64,000 nucleotides of DNA, from assembly GCA_033961575.1 (NCBI GenBank), contig CM066731.1, positions 85,581,501-85,645,500 on the forward strand, read 5' to 3'. The notes under the pieces were generated by a model. The model did not search any database, was not told where the DNA came from, and worked only from the letters and a program-made list of their open reading frames with translations. The position numbers and the translations under genes were made by a program. This document shows positions 32,780-43,480 of the stretch, piece by piece (positions within the stretch are counted from its first letter, which is position 1; each line of letters opens with the position of its first letter). Origin of the DNA: Aselliscus stoliczkanus. Taxonomy: Eukaryota; Chordata; Mammalia; Chiroptera; Hipposideridae.

Positions 32780-33394
32780 ATGATCCATCCATGTAAACCT
32801 TCTCTTCCGTGAGCTGTTGCTCATGATAAGGTTTGACACACCTGCCAGGCACCCACAAAGGCCATTCTTCAGGACCTGGAGAAATACAAGCAAAACCTTG
32901 TCCCCATGTCAATAAAGTTCCCAAATGTCATTGACTAGTTTGGATATCCTTCCATCAGATGGGGACATTTTCCAATGGTTTCAGGCTATAAGAATTATTA
33001 AAATGTCTTTCTGTAGCTGTACACCCAAGGTGTGGGTGTACCAGAGGAATTTTAAAACATTTAAAGTAAACATGGCCCTTGTTAATTGTATCAGCGGGGG
33101 TTTCTTGCTCTCTCCCCCTGTTTATTTTAATAATTGTTTTTTCAAGGTTGAATTGGCCCATTCAACAGTGGCCTGGTCCTGTGGATTGTATGGGATGCTG
33201 GTGATATGAGTAATATTCCAAACATTACAAAATTGAACAAATTTTTGTACTGATATATGCAGGGCCATTGTTTGTCTTAATAGTTTGTGGCAATCCCATA
33301 ATAAGAAAACAAACCAGCAAATGTCAACAGGAATGTGTAGTAGTTTCACCTGTTTGGGCAGTGGTAACAACTAAACAAGAAGCTGTGCCTATGG
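32780..33394 (-). pseudogene. pol: Retroviral integrase fragment (pol 3' part)
   Basis: Integrase joins viral DNA to the host chromosome. The frame at 33122-33370 carries the core-domain signature NITHITSIPYNPQDQATVE, which holds the third acidic residue (Glu) of the D,D-35-E triad. At the second acidic position the codon 33270-33272 reads AAC (Asn) within KTNNGP in a shifted frame. The C-terminal region continues in another frame at 32955-33161. The zinc-binding N-terminus is missing because the deletion joins reverse transcriptase to the integrase core near 33390. Not functional. Confidence 0.85.
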
Positions 33395-33600
33395 TCACAT
33401 GAACAAATGATAATTTTCCAAAAGAGGAGACATGAGTAACGTCCGTTTGCCTGATTTTTTTTTTTTAATCACAAACACTGGAGAGTTCCAGGGACTTGTA
33501 GAAAATTCTATATGATATTGTTCTAACTGAATTTGTACTGATTCTGTTAAAGCCTCCACGTTTTTTTTGAGAGAGGGGCCACTGTTCAATCCAGAGAGAC
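33395..33600 (-). pseudogene. pol: Reverse transcriptase N-terminal fragment (pol 5' part)
   Basis: Only the first part of the reverse transcriptase remains: LTESVQIQLEQYHIE, then [19 protein letters not shown], which matches the finger region of retroviral enzymes. The catalytic YxDD box, the connection and RNase H domains are absent, because integrase sequence starts directly afterwards (about 33394). This shows a deletion of well over 1 kb within pol. Confidence 0.87.
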
Positions 33601-33647
33601 TTATTATTAGTCCATTTAAGGGGTACGAGAGTCCGGGAGTCTGTAGC

Positions 33648-34150
33648 TCAGCAACAGTGGCCCCTATAAAAAAGATTGCTGGGTTTCAGTTTGAAAACCC
33701 AGCCCCTCCCATCCTTGTTGAGATGAGGGATGGATAGACTAATTCCCTGATTAAATTTTCCTAATCCTTTTCCTGGCTGATACCCCGTTTTACTCATCAT
33801 TTTTTGACTTTGAGGGCTGTATGGTCCAGGGGATATCCAGATTTCTGCCTCCCATTGGGTAAGCAGATCTCGACCCCACATATATTAACTGGAATATCGG
33901 CAGTATAGGGTTATAAAAATCCTTTTTGTCCCTCAGGTCCCAGGCAGGGGAGAATGCAAACACTTTGGTGCAAGCCTGAAGCTCGCCCCACCCCAACAAT
34001 GTTAATGGTAGGTTTCTGTACTTCCCAATTCTTTGGCCATTCCTGAGAGCTAATTATAGAAACATCAGCTCCTGTGTCTAACAGATCTTTAAATCTTTTG
34101 CCTTGTATTTCAATTTGGCAAAAAGGACGAATTCCTGAAATCTTTTTTGC
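33648..34150 (-). pseudogene. pro: Retroviral protease with G-patch, frameshifted
   Basis: An aspartic protease active-site motif, DTGADVS, is readable at 34058-34078 (minus). It is followed in other frames by the C-terminal glycine-rich G-patch (GYQPGKGLGKFNQG at about 33720-33780), a feature of betaretroviral proteases. In the parent virus it would cleave Gag and Gag-Pol during maturation. At least two frame changes separate active site and G-patch. The G-patch supports the class II assignment. Confidence 0.87.
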
Positions 34151-34445
34151 TAGAAAAATACTTGCCTCTCTGGTACTTTTAAATCCTCCAGTTCCTCTCT
34201 TTTTGTTCTCCCTTTTCTCCTGAGAGGAGGGGAAAGTGGGCGTATGGCAGGAGAAGAGTTAATGCACTTTGTTGGTCTTATAGGCGCTTCCCATTCACAT
34301 TCCGTAGAAGAAGGAAGCCATGGCAACTTCTCTAAGGATCTTTTTTTTTTTTTTTTTGTCCTCAAGTTCCACCTCTTTGTCTCCTGAGTCAGGATCTATC
34401 TATCATGTTTTAAATTTTAAAAATTGAGAAGATGAGAGACAAGTT
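34150..34445 (-). pseudogene. Gag-pro junction remnant
   Basis: Decayed sequence with poly-lysine-coding A-run (minus strand) between the capsid remnant and protease. The nucleocapsid zinc knuckles expected here (CX2CX4HX4C) are not seen, so this part of gag seems deleted. Confidence 0.5.
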
Positions 34446-34700
34446 TTAGCCATAACATTCCAATATATGGGGATTAATCGATTGCCATCTGCCACACTCT
34501 GTATGAGGCCTACTGTATATGGGGTCATAGTGAGTTTCAGCTTGTTTAATGTCCCTTAGCAATTTGAAAGAAAATGTTTCATATTGATATTCCTGAATGC
34601 TGTGAGGATTGTCCGGTTTTTCGCCAGGTTCAGTGTGCTCATGAATGACTACTGGGAAAGCCAACACATCTAAGTTTTCTTTTTTTGTGTGCCTGTCGGA
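34446..34700 (-). pseudogene. gag: Gag capsid N-terminal fragment
   Basis: Frame 34446-34667 contains QYETFSFKLLRDIKQA, resembling the start of a betaretroviral capsid. It breaks off after about 70 codons, whereas capsid is normally above 200 residues, so most of capsid is deleted. Confidence 0.72.
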
Positions 34701-35318
34701 TGCCTCTTTCTACTGCTGAAAGCTGCACACAGAAGCCTCCGGGTGGAGGGGAAGATGAGCCGGCAGTAGAAAGGAAAGGGTTACTGTTTCTTGCTGCTTT
34801 CAGGAGGGAGGGGGATTCTGCTCCCTTGCCATGAATGTAGGAGGCGGCAGCGGAGGCAGCAGAGGCAAATCGCATGTAGCTGAGGGTAGGCAGCAGTCTT
34901 TTAAAGATGGATATAAAGATTTTGGAATAATGGTGGGGGCCTCTAAAGACCCTTTCTCTTTTTCCTCTATTTCCTCCTTTTTATCTCCTGAATCTGAATC
35001 ATTCTCTTCCCCTTCATCCTCCCTATCAGTCTGCAAAGGTTCTAAAACTGACTGACTGAATAAGTTGCCAAGTAGTCCAAATTGTAACTGGGAGCTGAGC
35101 TCCTTCATGGTATAACCTACGGAGTTACGGAGTTCCGTACTTACTCTCTCCCAAGTCTTTAAATCTAACGTCCCTAAATTTAGGAACCAAGAACAATGAG
35201 TTTCAATTATTTTTAAAAGTTCCTCTAACTTTTGATCTGAAATTTTGACTCCTCCAGCCTTAAGAAGCTGTTTAAGCAAGCAGATGTAAGGTCAGTATTA
35301 ATTATAGGCATTTCCCAT
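34700..35318 (-). pseudogene. gag: Gag matrix region, with early stop codons
   Basis: The probable initiation codon is at 35316-35318 (MGNAYN), immediately followed by TAA and TGA within nine codons. The frame is open again from 35279 to 34800. That part reads as matrix (LKQLLKAGGVKISDQ, then CSWFLNLGTLDLKTWERV) and then as an acidic, proline-rich linker. Matrix normally directs Gag to the membrane. The position 430 bases downstream of the primer-binding site is as expected. Confidence 0.85.
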
Positions 35319-35730
35319 TTTGTTAGTAAAGAAATAGACAGAAAAGGGGGAGATTTCACTCAAAATTCATTCAGATGCCCGTCTGGACACTTCCCTTAAG
35401 GGACTTTAAGACCTGTCTTGGCTTAAGGTGTATCCGCATAAATACCGAAACTGTTTGACACCGTGAGATGCCAAATCACTGTTATGCCTTACGACGAGAT
35501 CATGGAAATGCAGATCATGGCCCAATCAAGTTCTGTAGCTTAAGCTGTGGAACCACAAGCAAACAAGCACACATTCACACCCTTGCACATAGAATTCGTT
35601 AAATTCCCCTTTACCTTGGTTGAAATTCCAGGGATCTTCCCTACTTCCCCTCAGTAGTTGCCGTGGTGCCTCCCTGGCCCTTTCCCTTATTTCTATGTTT
35701 AATTTCAACTCCTAGTCGACCTACTCTCGT
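35319..35730 (-). other. Proviral 5' leader
   Basis: Non-coding region between primer-binding site and gag, where retroviral packaging signals usually lie. No specific signal can be assigned by eye. Confidence 0.6.
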
Positions 35731-35748
35731 GCCCCACTTTGGGCGCCA
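35731..35748 (-). other. Primer-binding site, lysine-tRNA type
   Basis: Minus strand reads TGGCGCCCAAAGTGGGGC, two bases after the 5' LTR. It begins with the TGGCGCCC of lysine-tRNA primers and fits the type used by betaretroviruses with one apparent mismatch. Confidence 0.87.
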
Positions 35749-35750
35749 AT

Positions 35751-36007
35751 TGTCGCGTCCCACGCGACAAAGACCAATGAAACTCGGAAAGAGCGGCAAA
35801 AGGTTAATAAAAGACAGGAGTCAAGATTATAGTGCAAGCGGGACCAAGGGACCTCAATCTCGAGGACTGAGGCCCCGAATTAGGCCGAGGCAAAGCTTTT
35901 ATTGAAACATCAAAGGAAGAGATATTTACTTTCTCCAAGGTCTGTGATTTACGTGCCTGCTGCTATCTTCCCAAAATTCCCTATTGCATTCCAGCACATA
36001 CTGTGCC

Positions 36008-36057
<50 letters not shown>

Positions 36058-36304
36058 TTACCCCAGGGGATGGTGCCAAGGTAATAAAACCATACAAGAA
36101 GGGAGATAGCCTAATATCATTCCAACAGGCCACAGCATCCTGGGACACTCCCGTAAGGAAGCTTTATCAATATCATTCCACAGGGTCGTGGTTTTCCGAG
36201 ACACTTCCTTATAGTGCCTTTTTTGACACCAGGCACGCGAACTGGGGGTGGGGGGGGTGGAGGGGGGGAAGGCAGGTAAATGTATTGGCAACTGCAAGGC
36301 AACA
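35751..36304 (-). repeat. 5' LTR of the endogenous retrovirus
   Basis: 554 bases, TG at 35751, CA at 36304 (plus-strand view). It holds a (CA)n run at 36010-36053, an AATAAA signal on the minus strand at about 35898-35903, and a G-rich stretch at 36244-36268 near the U3 start. The right-hand G-rich part differs from the other LTR. Confidence 0.92.
36010..36053. repeat. (CA)n inside 5' LTR
   Basis: 22 CA units, homologous in position to 29193-29240. Confidence 0.95.
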
Positions 36305-36310
36305 AATAAA

Positions 36311-37029
36311 ACCTTCAAAAAACAACAATCTTAAGTAAGACCCATGTCTTAGAATTTATGGCATTTGAAATAATCCAAACAATCTTGTAAATATAAAAGG
36401 TTGTGCTTCACAGGTACATCTTATCTAAGTAAATAAATATTTAAACCATCATATTACAGATGCTATTTATTAGTTGTTTTCTCTAAAAAACAAATAATTA
36501 ACCTATATGCAAACATGGGTGACTGAATTATTATAGGATAAGCAATATCATAAACTTAACCCCTGTCTATCGTATTTTTTAAAATAACTTTATGTTGTAG
36601 GAAATCATGAAAATTTAGTTAAACATAATGGAAAAATAGTTCATTATTTAAATGGTATAGTGATTTGTGAAACAACAAAAATAATTTTACTATAGTTGGT
36701 AAAGGAAGGATGTTAGAAAGAGAAGACTAATGAAGATAATTATTATTTTTTTTTTAATTTTACAGGAATTTTTTAATTTCACATTATGTAAAAGGGCTTG
36801 AGGTTTTCTAAGAAAGGTGTCTGAAGTAAAAATTTCATTATGTAGCTTTGATTTTTTATGCCCCTCCCCCCAAAATAGACAACCCTAAGAAGAGTATTTA
36901 GTACTCTGAAGCTATATAAACATTTGATTTTCTCACTATTGAACTACAGATATGTATTGCTGTAAACTAAGCATTCATATCTCTATTGTGAAAATATTTT
37001 AATCCAAGAAAGATAATGACAAATTACCC
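36311..37029. other. Intergenic DNA, nothing recognised
   Basis: AT-rich; no coding frame or named repeat. Confidence 0.45.
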
Positions 37030-37165
37030 ATTGTCCTTTAGACAGATCAGCAATAACTTAGTAACAGAATCTTAGCATTTGAAGGAATCTTAAAGATTAT
37101 ATCTCCTATCAGTGTACCTTAAGATGGAAAATGAGGGATAAAGACTCAAAGAGAAGACTCCAATA
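37030..37165 (+). mobile_element. Possible MIR remnant
   Basis: ttagcatttgaaggaatcttaaagattat and agatggaaaatgagggataaagactcaaagag recall an MIR-like core but are badly decayed. Confidence 0.35.
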
Positions 37166-37864
37166 TAAGACCTGAACTCAGATTCCCCACCTTCCATTCC
37201 AGTGCTGAAGGACTGCTGGTGTTGCCCATTTTTTGGAACAGAGCCACCTGAAGTATTTCATTGACAACTCTCTTCCTGACTCTACATATATCAAGTTCTT
37301 TCAAATTTATGCTTGAAATACATCTCAATTCTGCTCTCTTCTTCCCATCTTAATTACAACCACACTAGTCAGTGAGTCAACAATTCTTTTTCATGTTTCT
37401 GGTGTGAGAGCAGAACAAGCATACATTATATTGGGAATTACAAATATGAAAAAGGTACTAAATAAGTCCGATAGCAGTCATTAAGTGATACAAAGAAAAC
37501 AAAATCCCAGTTTAGATAATCACTTCTTTTAGTAATGCTTAGGGAGTACTCTCTTAGATGCTCCAAGAGTAACATGCATCATCTCCCTGATCTGATCACA
37601 TTACTTAGTTGGTTTTGTCATTATGGTGTCTTGTTACTGCAATCACTCTTAAGTAGGACAGAGGTGAAGACATGCAAAGGCTTATAAGAGTATCTGGAGA
37701 TTTCACTTCTGGAATGGCACCATAAGGAGATCTGCAGACATACTAACTAGTGAAACAATCATAACTAGTGAATACTATTAAAAATATGTTTACAGTCTTT
37801 GAAAAATTCCTGAAAGGCATACCAGAGATAAAAAAAAAAAATTATTCATAAAATCAACTAAGTC
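37166..37864. other. Intergenic DNA, nothing recognised
   Basis: No gene or repeat assigned. Confidence 0.4.
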
Positions 37865-38111
37865 TTTTTTTTTTTTAAAGATATTACTGGGGAATTGGGG
37901 GAGGGGAACAGAGTTGGGGAATTGGGGAAGAGGAACAGACAAGTTGCTGTCTTTTTGATCTTCAGTCTAGTTGTGGAGAACGTTGCTTCACTGGCCCATG
38001 TTGATATTGTGATCACTGCACTCTTCCTGGCTGAGGCAGTTGGTCACCAGCCATTGGACAGCCACTCACGGTGGCTCATGGCTGTTCACGCTAGCTGCTG
38101 GCTACTCACAT
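37865..38111 (-). mobile_element. 5'-truncated tRNA-SINE
   Basis: The 3' half of the long SINE family in reverse orientation (T tail, attactggggaattgggg, body to gctggctactcac). The tRNA head is absent. Short flanks taagtc (37859-37864 and 38112-38117) suggest truncation on insertion. Confidence 0.8.
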
Positions 38112-38289
38112 TAAGTCCCCTACAGATATCTAGGGGAAACATATCACTCTTCATTGACTATAGTGACCATCTCTATTCTTTTTATATTCATACTTCATCA
38201 GTATACCAAGACTGAGGTACTCAAATACTTGTTGGAAAAAAGAATTAAAGAAAACTCTCTCTTGTATTTCCAGTTACATAAAGCCTATC

Positions 38290-38732
38290 CAACAGGTTTG
38301 GGTTGAATAGTTTTCTTATAGGATTCATGTCCCACCCAGAACCTTAGAGTGACCTTATTTGGAAATAGGGTCATTGAAGATGTATTTAGTTAAGATGAGG
38401 TCATACTGGATACAATAGTCCCTTATTCTAATGTAACTGGTATTCTTATAACCACAAAAGAGACTCAGAGACAGATGCAGGTGGAGACAGAAATTGAAAT
38501 TATGCTGCCAAAAGCCAAGAAACATCAAGGAATACCAGCGACCATGAGAATCTAATGGAGAGGCATGGGACAGATTCTCCCTCTGAACTCCAAAGAAGGA
38601 ACAACCTTGCCAACACCTTGATTTTCTCAGGACTTCTATCCTGAACTGTGATAAAACAAATTTCTGTTGTTTTTTAGCCTCTCAGTTTGTGATAACTTTG
38701 TTATAGCGGCCATAGGAAACTAAGATGCATCT
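38290..38732 (+). mobile_element. MaLR-type (MLT1-like) LTR
   Basis: Order of conserved pieces: gttgaatagttttcttat, catgtcccacccagaacc, gtgaccttatttggaaatagggtcattg, ttagttaagatgaggtcatactgg, ctggtattcttataa, ccaacaccttgattttctcagg, atttctgttgttttttagcc, gtttgtgataactttgttatagcggcc, gaaactaaga. This is the pattern of a mammalian MLT1-like LTR. Subfamily uncertain. Confidence 0.7.
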
Positions 38733-40945
38733 TTATAGATTCAGCTCAAATGATCTCCCATACTTAAATCTTCCTTGATTCCCACTAGACTGAGCACTTA
38801 AGGAGGAAAAGCTATGTCTTGTTCTTTTTTGTACCCTTACTGTCTAAAAGAGCAGCATACAATAGTAGATTTAGTACCTGTTTTTGAGAAAAAAAATGAC
38901 ATTTTTTCCTTCTGGAAGCAATCTTTTCCTCTCCTGAATGCTTGAAACAACTGAAGGAAGATAGAGAAGCTGAGTCAATTTAGCATCAGAGCAAATAGTC
39001 ACTCAAGTGGAAAAAATGTAGAACAAAAATTGCAGTACATAATAGATAACCAATAACTATAGATTAAAAATTGACATAAATGTCCTAAGGTAGCAAACTG
39101 TTAGCACATTGTTTTCAAGATTTTTAGGAACTACAGCTCATAAGCATTTTTCCAGGAAGCACTTTGGTTTTTCCAGGAACTCTTAAAACCCGCAGGAAAT
39201 GGAGAGGATGTCTCCCTGAGAGAATATTCTCCTTTCCTCCCACACAGGGATATAGAGTGTTGACAGGAAAGATGAGAATGACATTTCTCTTGTGTTGCTC
39301 TCTCTGAGGAGAAATCTAGGTTGGGTTACTTATGATCATTGTAACATCCTGTATATGGAAGTGAAAACAATAAGAACAGTGGTGGCAGAAATCCATCTCA
39401 TCTAGTAGTAGAGAATAGTGATGTAAAATGCTAGATGAGAGCAGAAAGCTTGACATTTCATTTGCATTTTCAGGAAACACCCTAGGGGCTATGAAAAAGA
39501 ATAACCTCTCATTTTACTGTTCAATTTGTAACAAAATACAATCGTAGAAGATCTTATTTCTTTCCCTGGATTTTCTGTTTCAGTTTGCAGCTCCCTGGCA
39601 AGCTTGTTATGACAATATAGACCTAGAGAATGGATGACATTCTCATGAAAAACACAAACCTTAATGATACATTTTATGGTGTCTGATTTGAGGTGCTCAG
39701 CCTTGAGTGTGCATAATGCTCTGAATCATCATTGTTTGGGCATCAAGACATGATTTATATTAGATGTTATACCTAGTATTTTGTCACCTCTAAGATGTGA
39801 CTTTTAAAATTGGATTCTTTTGAACATTCACCAATTGCACATTATTATCTCTGGAGAAATGAATATTTGGATAATTGGGAACTCTAAAACGTTGATGTAG
39901 GGATTTATGATTTGGATAAAATTGCCTTCCGCAACATGAATTTTTGAAAGACTGGAAAAATTCTTACATCCCCTAAACACTCAGAACTTACGAACTGTAT
40001 CAGGATATATTCAGATTTATACTGAGGCTTTATTGCATTTTTCATTTAACAGAATTGCGCCTCCTTTGATCTTTGATCCCAAAAGACTCAACCCAGCACA
40101 CTACCATATCAAACTGAAACATGTATATTTTCATGCTCAATGAAATACAACTTTTAAACACTGAACACTGTTTTACAAAATGTCTCATATGAAGTTAAAA
40201 GATTTTCATACAGGAGAACTTTAAATTTTTTTTCTACATTTCAAACAACTTTAATGCTTCATAGTTTTTACAATGTTCATAATTCCACCATTCCTATCCT
40301 AACTTGTAATCATAGCTCAGGTTACACTACTGAATAAAATAGATGGGTTCAACAACTAATTGTTATAATCCATTCTTAATCACTATACTTTATCAATAAA
40401 TATATCCATATCAAACTTCTGGGATTCATTAACCTGATACTTTTTTCATGATCCAGATCATGTTACTGAGTTAAAAATAGATCTAGATATGAGCCACAAA
40501 GTTAGAAGTTCCATACAGAAGCAATTCTGTCAATCATGATACCCGCTCACCTCTGCTTCCAACAAAGATGGATATTGATTGAGCTCTTTTTATTTGTGTG
40601 GCATTACTCTTAAGTACTGTAGAGAATCCAAATAAGAAAGAGACAGCAAGACATCAAGAAGTTTAAAGAAACACCTTGCCTTATACGGCAATGTATGTCT
40701 AAGTTTCCCTGAGCAACTCAATAGTTGCAAAAGGAAATCAGAGGTGAGTAAACTTCTCTGGGCTGGAGAAGTTTCCTGCTAAATAGGTGTGGACTTGAAC
40801 TTAATTTTGTCTATGATTTCAGACCAAAGATATAGACTTCTTGGGGAACTAAGCATTCTGATCTTTGAACTCCTGATCTTTGAGCTAATTTCTCTGAAAT
40901 GACTTATGAAAGTACAAAAATATGTATTTATAGCATTACAAAAAA
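38733..40945. other. Intergenic DNA, nothing recognised
   Basis: More than 2 kb without a coding frame, named repeat or RNA gene that I can support. It is the longest apparently repeat-poor segment of the window. Confidence 0.45.
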
Positions 40946-41400
40946 CTGTAATACAGATGTCACCTGCTTTTCAAAAGTTTGGTTTATGCCACTTCAATTT
41001 TACAAAAGACCTATCTTAGCACCTGTTTCTGCTAACTAAAAGAAACCTGAAGAGGATTTTCACTTTTTAAAAAAAAGAACAGAAGTGAAAACGTCATTCA
41101 GGGATGGTTTGGCAGGAACTGTAAAACACACAGTAACCCCCTCTAGCAGCGAAAGCAGCAGGGAGGAACTACCCTTCCATGGGAACTACTCTCCACACCT
41201 CAGCATCAAGTTCCGTAGCATTAAATTATGTCTGTGCTTTATCTTGATTTATTTTGTGTGTTTGTTATTAACATGTGTCATAAGGTAATGTGTAAAGCTT
41301 ATTGGCTTTATACCTTTCGACTTATGAAAAGTTTCATAGGAATGCTCTACTCTTGGATAGCCAGGGAAACTTATAAATCACTTGGTCCTAGAAAATCTTG
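40946..41400 (+). mobile_element. Ancient interspersed repeat, family not named
   Basis: cacctgcttttcaaaagtttgg, ttatgccacttcaattttac, gacctatcttagcacctgtttctgctaactaaaag and gtctgtgctttatcttgatttattttgtg form a pattern I recognise as a dispersed mammalian repeat. I cannot assign a class with confidence. The small plus-strand frames here (41085-41581) are incidental. Confidence 0.35.
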
Positions 41401-42239
41401 TACAAACGACCCAATAAAAATAATGAGACACACAGGTAGATTTAGTTATAGGAGGCTGCAAAGGAAAAGAGCAGTAGCAATGAGGCATGAACAATCACTT
41501 AATATTTCTATTAGTGGTTCTACCATTCCCTCTTTAAAAACACAAAACAAAACAAAACAAGCTCATCACTCTGTGTCATAAATGTCGAGACTGAAGCATA
41601 TGTCCACATTATGCATATGTGAACAGTTTTCCTTAGCAACCGAAGGTTCATGACAGGCAACCTAAAGCTGCGATCTGGAATGAGGTGAAGTTTGAGAGGC
41701 TGAGCTCATCTTCTCCAGCTCACCTCACATGCCTTTTATCTGATTTTAGAGAAGCATGGCTTTTATGTGATTTTTAAAAATAATGTTGGGTTTCTGGATA
41801 ATACTGTTTCTAACAAAAGTGTTTTGAAAAAAAGGGGGGAAAAAGGTTAACTATTGATCTATTCCAATTCTTTCATTTTAAAGATGAAAAAAATGAAAAT
41901 TCATAGAGATTAAGGAAGTTTCACAAGGTCACAACTAAAGGTTTGAAAGGAAACTTAGAAAGAAATTAAATTTCCTTTTCACAGTAGAAAAATCATTTTA
42001 CATCATCTTGGTTCCTGTTAGGCTTATCTTTTATTTTCTTTCTCATGAATCCAGTCCATCAGAAGAAGGATGATACTAGTTTTCTTGCTTTGCAGCTCGA
42101 TACTCATAAGTACAACTACACATGTACATATAAGACTCCAATATAGGCCAGTGTGAAAAAATGCAATGTGGACAAGAATGAGTGTTTAGGCTTAAATTAT
42201 GGGTCTAACAGAACACAATTAGGTGGGAGTAGTTCACTC
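41401..42239. other. Intergenic DNA with possible MIR fragment
   Basis: A weak MIR-like core lies at about 41870-41945 (ttaaagatgaaaaaaatgaaaattc, aggaagtttcacaaggtcac). Nothing else recognised. Confidence 0.35.
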
Positions 42240-43480
42240 CATGTGAGCACACAGTCTGGTATCTATGTCTACACAAAATGCTCTTCTTCATAAAATGCAT
42301 TTAATGTCTGGGGAAAGCAAGGCTTCCCCTGAGGACAGTTCTTAATCTGATGTTAAGGGCTCCCCCAGCACAGCTGCCAGCTTCACCCCTGAGTCTGACT
42401 GCAGCTATCTATGAAGAGTGAGTATCTGGGCCTTTCTACTGCTGCAGTAGAAACCTATAAACCCTAAATGAAGGATCCATAAGCTTCTTAAGAAATCTTA
42501 TGAGAGGAGCTCATAATTAAACAGAATGAAAGAAAAAGAGTTTAAGAAAATAGTCTCAAGGAAATGTATAAATTTTATCTATGGACAAGAGCAGGATCTT
42601 ATGAAATAGAAAAATCACAGAACTAGATATCCATATCATTGCCAAAATAAAGCAAACAACTGATTATATAGAAGATTAAGGTGAAAAAATATCTTGGAAG
42701 ATAAAACAAAAGAATGATTTGGAAAATTAAGGAAGAGATTAAAAATGAGGAGGACCAGTTCAGAATATGTAGCTGTTCCAAAAAGACAAAATTGAAAAAA
42801 AATGATGGGGAAGAAAGTTATTAAAGAAACAATTTAAGAAAATGATCCAATCAGAAAGGATGCATGAGCATTCAAAAGAAGAAAAGTATATAATAAGTGC
42901 AAAGCAAGATGTCTAAAAATAAAATTGGAAATCTAGATGTATCAATTAAATTGCAGAATTCTAAGAATAAAGTGAAGACCCTAAACCATCAAACGAGAAA
43001 AGAAATGGGTCAGTTACAAAGGTATGAACTATAGAATGGCCTCAGCCTTTTTCTTAACAACAATAAATGTAGGAAGACAATGAAAAAAAAAACCTTCAAA
43101 ATTATGAGAGAAAAAATTTTCAACCCAGAATAGAGGACTTTGACAAGCTACAATAAAATAAGACAGGATAAAGACATTTTCATCATGAAAACACTCAAAG
43201 AATTACCTTTCTGCACATTTAGGAAATTACTCGAGGATATAGTCTAGTAAGATAAGAGACTGATCTAATTAAAAGATGTAGATTCAAGAGGGCAGAAAAG
43301 TAAGTCTTTTGTTGGCAGCTCTGTAGCAGGTCTGAAAGTCTAAATTAGAGCTCAGAGGAGAGAAAGAGAATCTGGGGGTGAGGAGGATTTTGCTTAAAGA
43401 AAAGGGGATTCTTTGAAAGGAGATCTTGAAATTTTTAAGAGATGGAGAGATAGCAGTTTAAGTACCCTACTTGAAGTTGC
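42240..43480 (+). mobile_element. HAL1 / L1M-type ORF1-only LINE remnant
   Basis: The segment follows the ORF1 layout of an old LINE-1 or half-LINE: A-rich coiled-coil-coding sequence (42530-42780), ccagttcagaatatgtagctgttcc (RNA-binding-domain start), gatccaatcagaaaggatgcatgagcattc, then the C-terminal piece cttcaaaattatgagagaaaaaattttcaacccagaatag and gacaggataaagacattttcatc. No ORF2 sequence follows, which favours HAL1. The frame is fully destroyed. Confidence 0.55.

Larger units (their letters stand above)
28947..36304 (-). mobile_element. Betaretrovirus-like (class II) endogenous retrovirus, defective provirus
   Basis: Two related LTRs (28947-29480 and 35751-36304, both TG...CA) bound an internal region on the minus strand. 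A lysine-type primer-binding site lies beside the 5' LTR and a purine tract beside the 3' LTR. Near-matching 6-base flanks (aacaaa at 28941, aataaa at 36305) fit a retroviral target duplication. Pieces of gag, pro, pol and env lie in the expected order, but much of gag and the reverse-transcriptase/RNase H part of pol are deleted, and stops and frameshifts occur throughout. An unrelated LTR (31451-32155) and two SINEs (30545-31434) interrupt env. The LTRs differ clearly (roughly 17 mismatches in the first 135 aligned bases plus a 15-base indel), so it is old and inactive. Confidence 0.93.
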
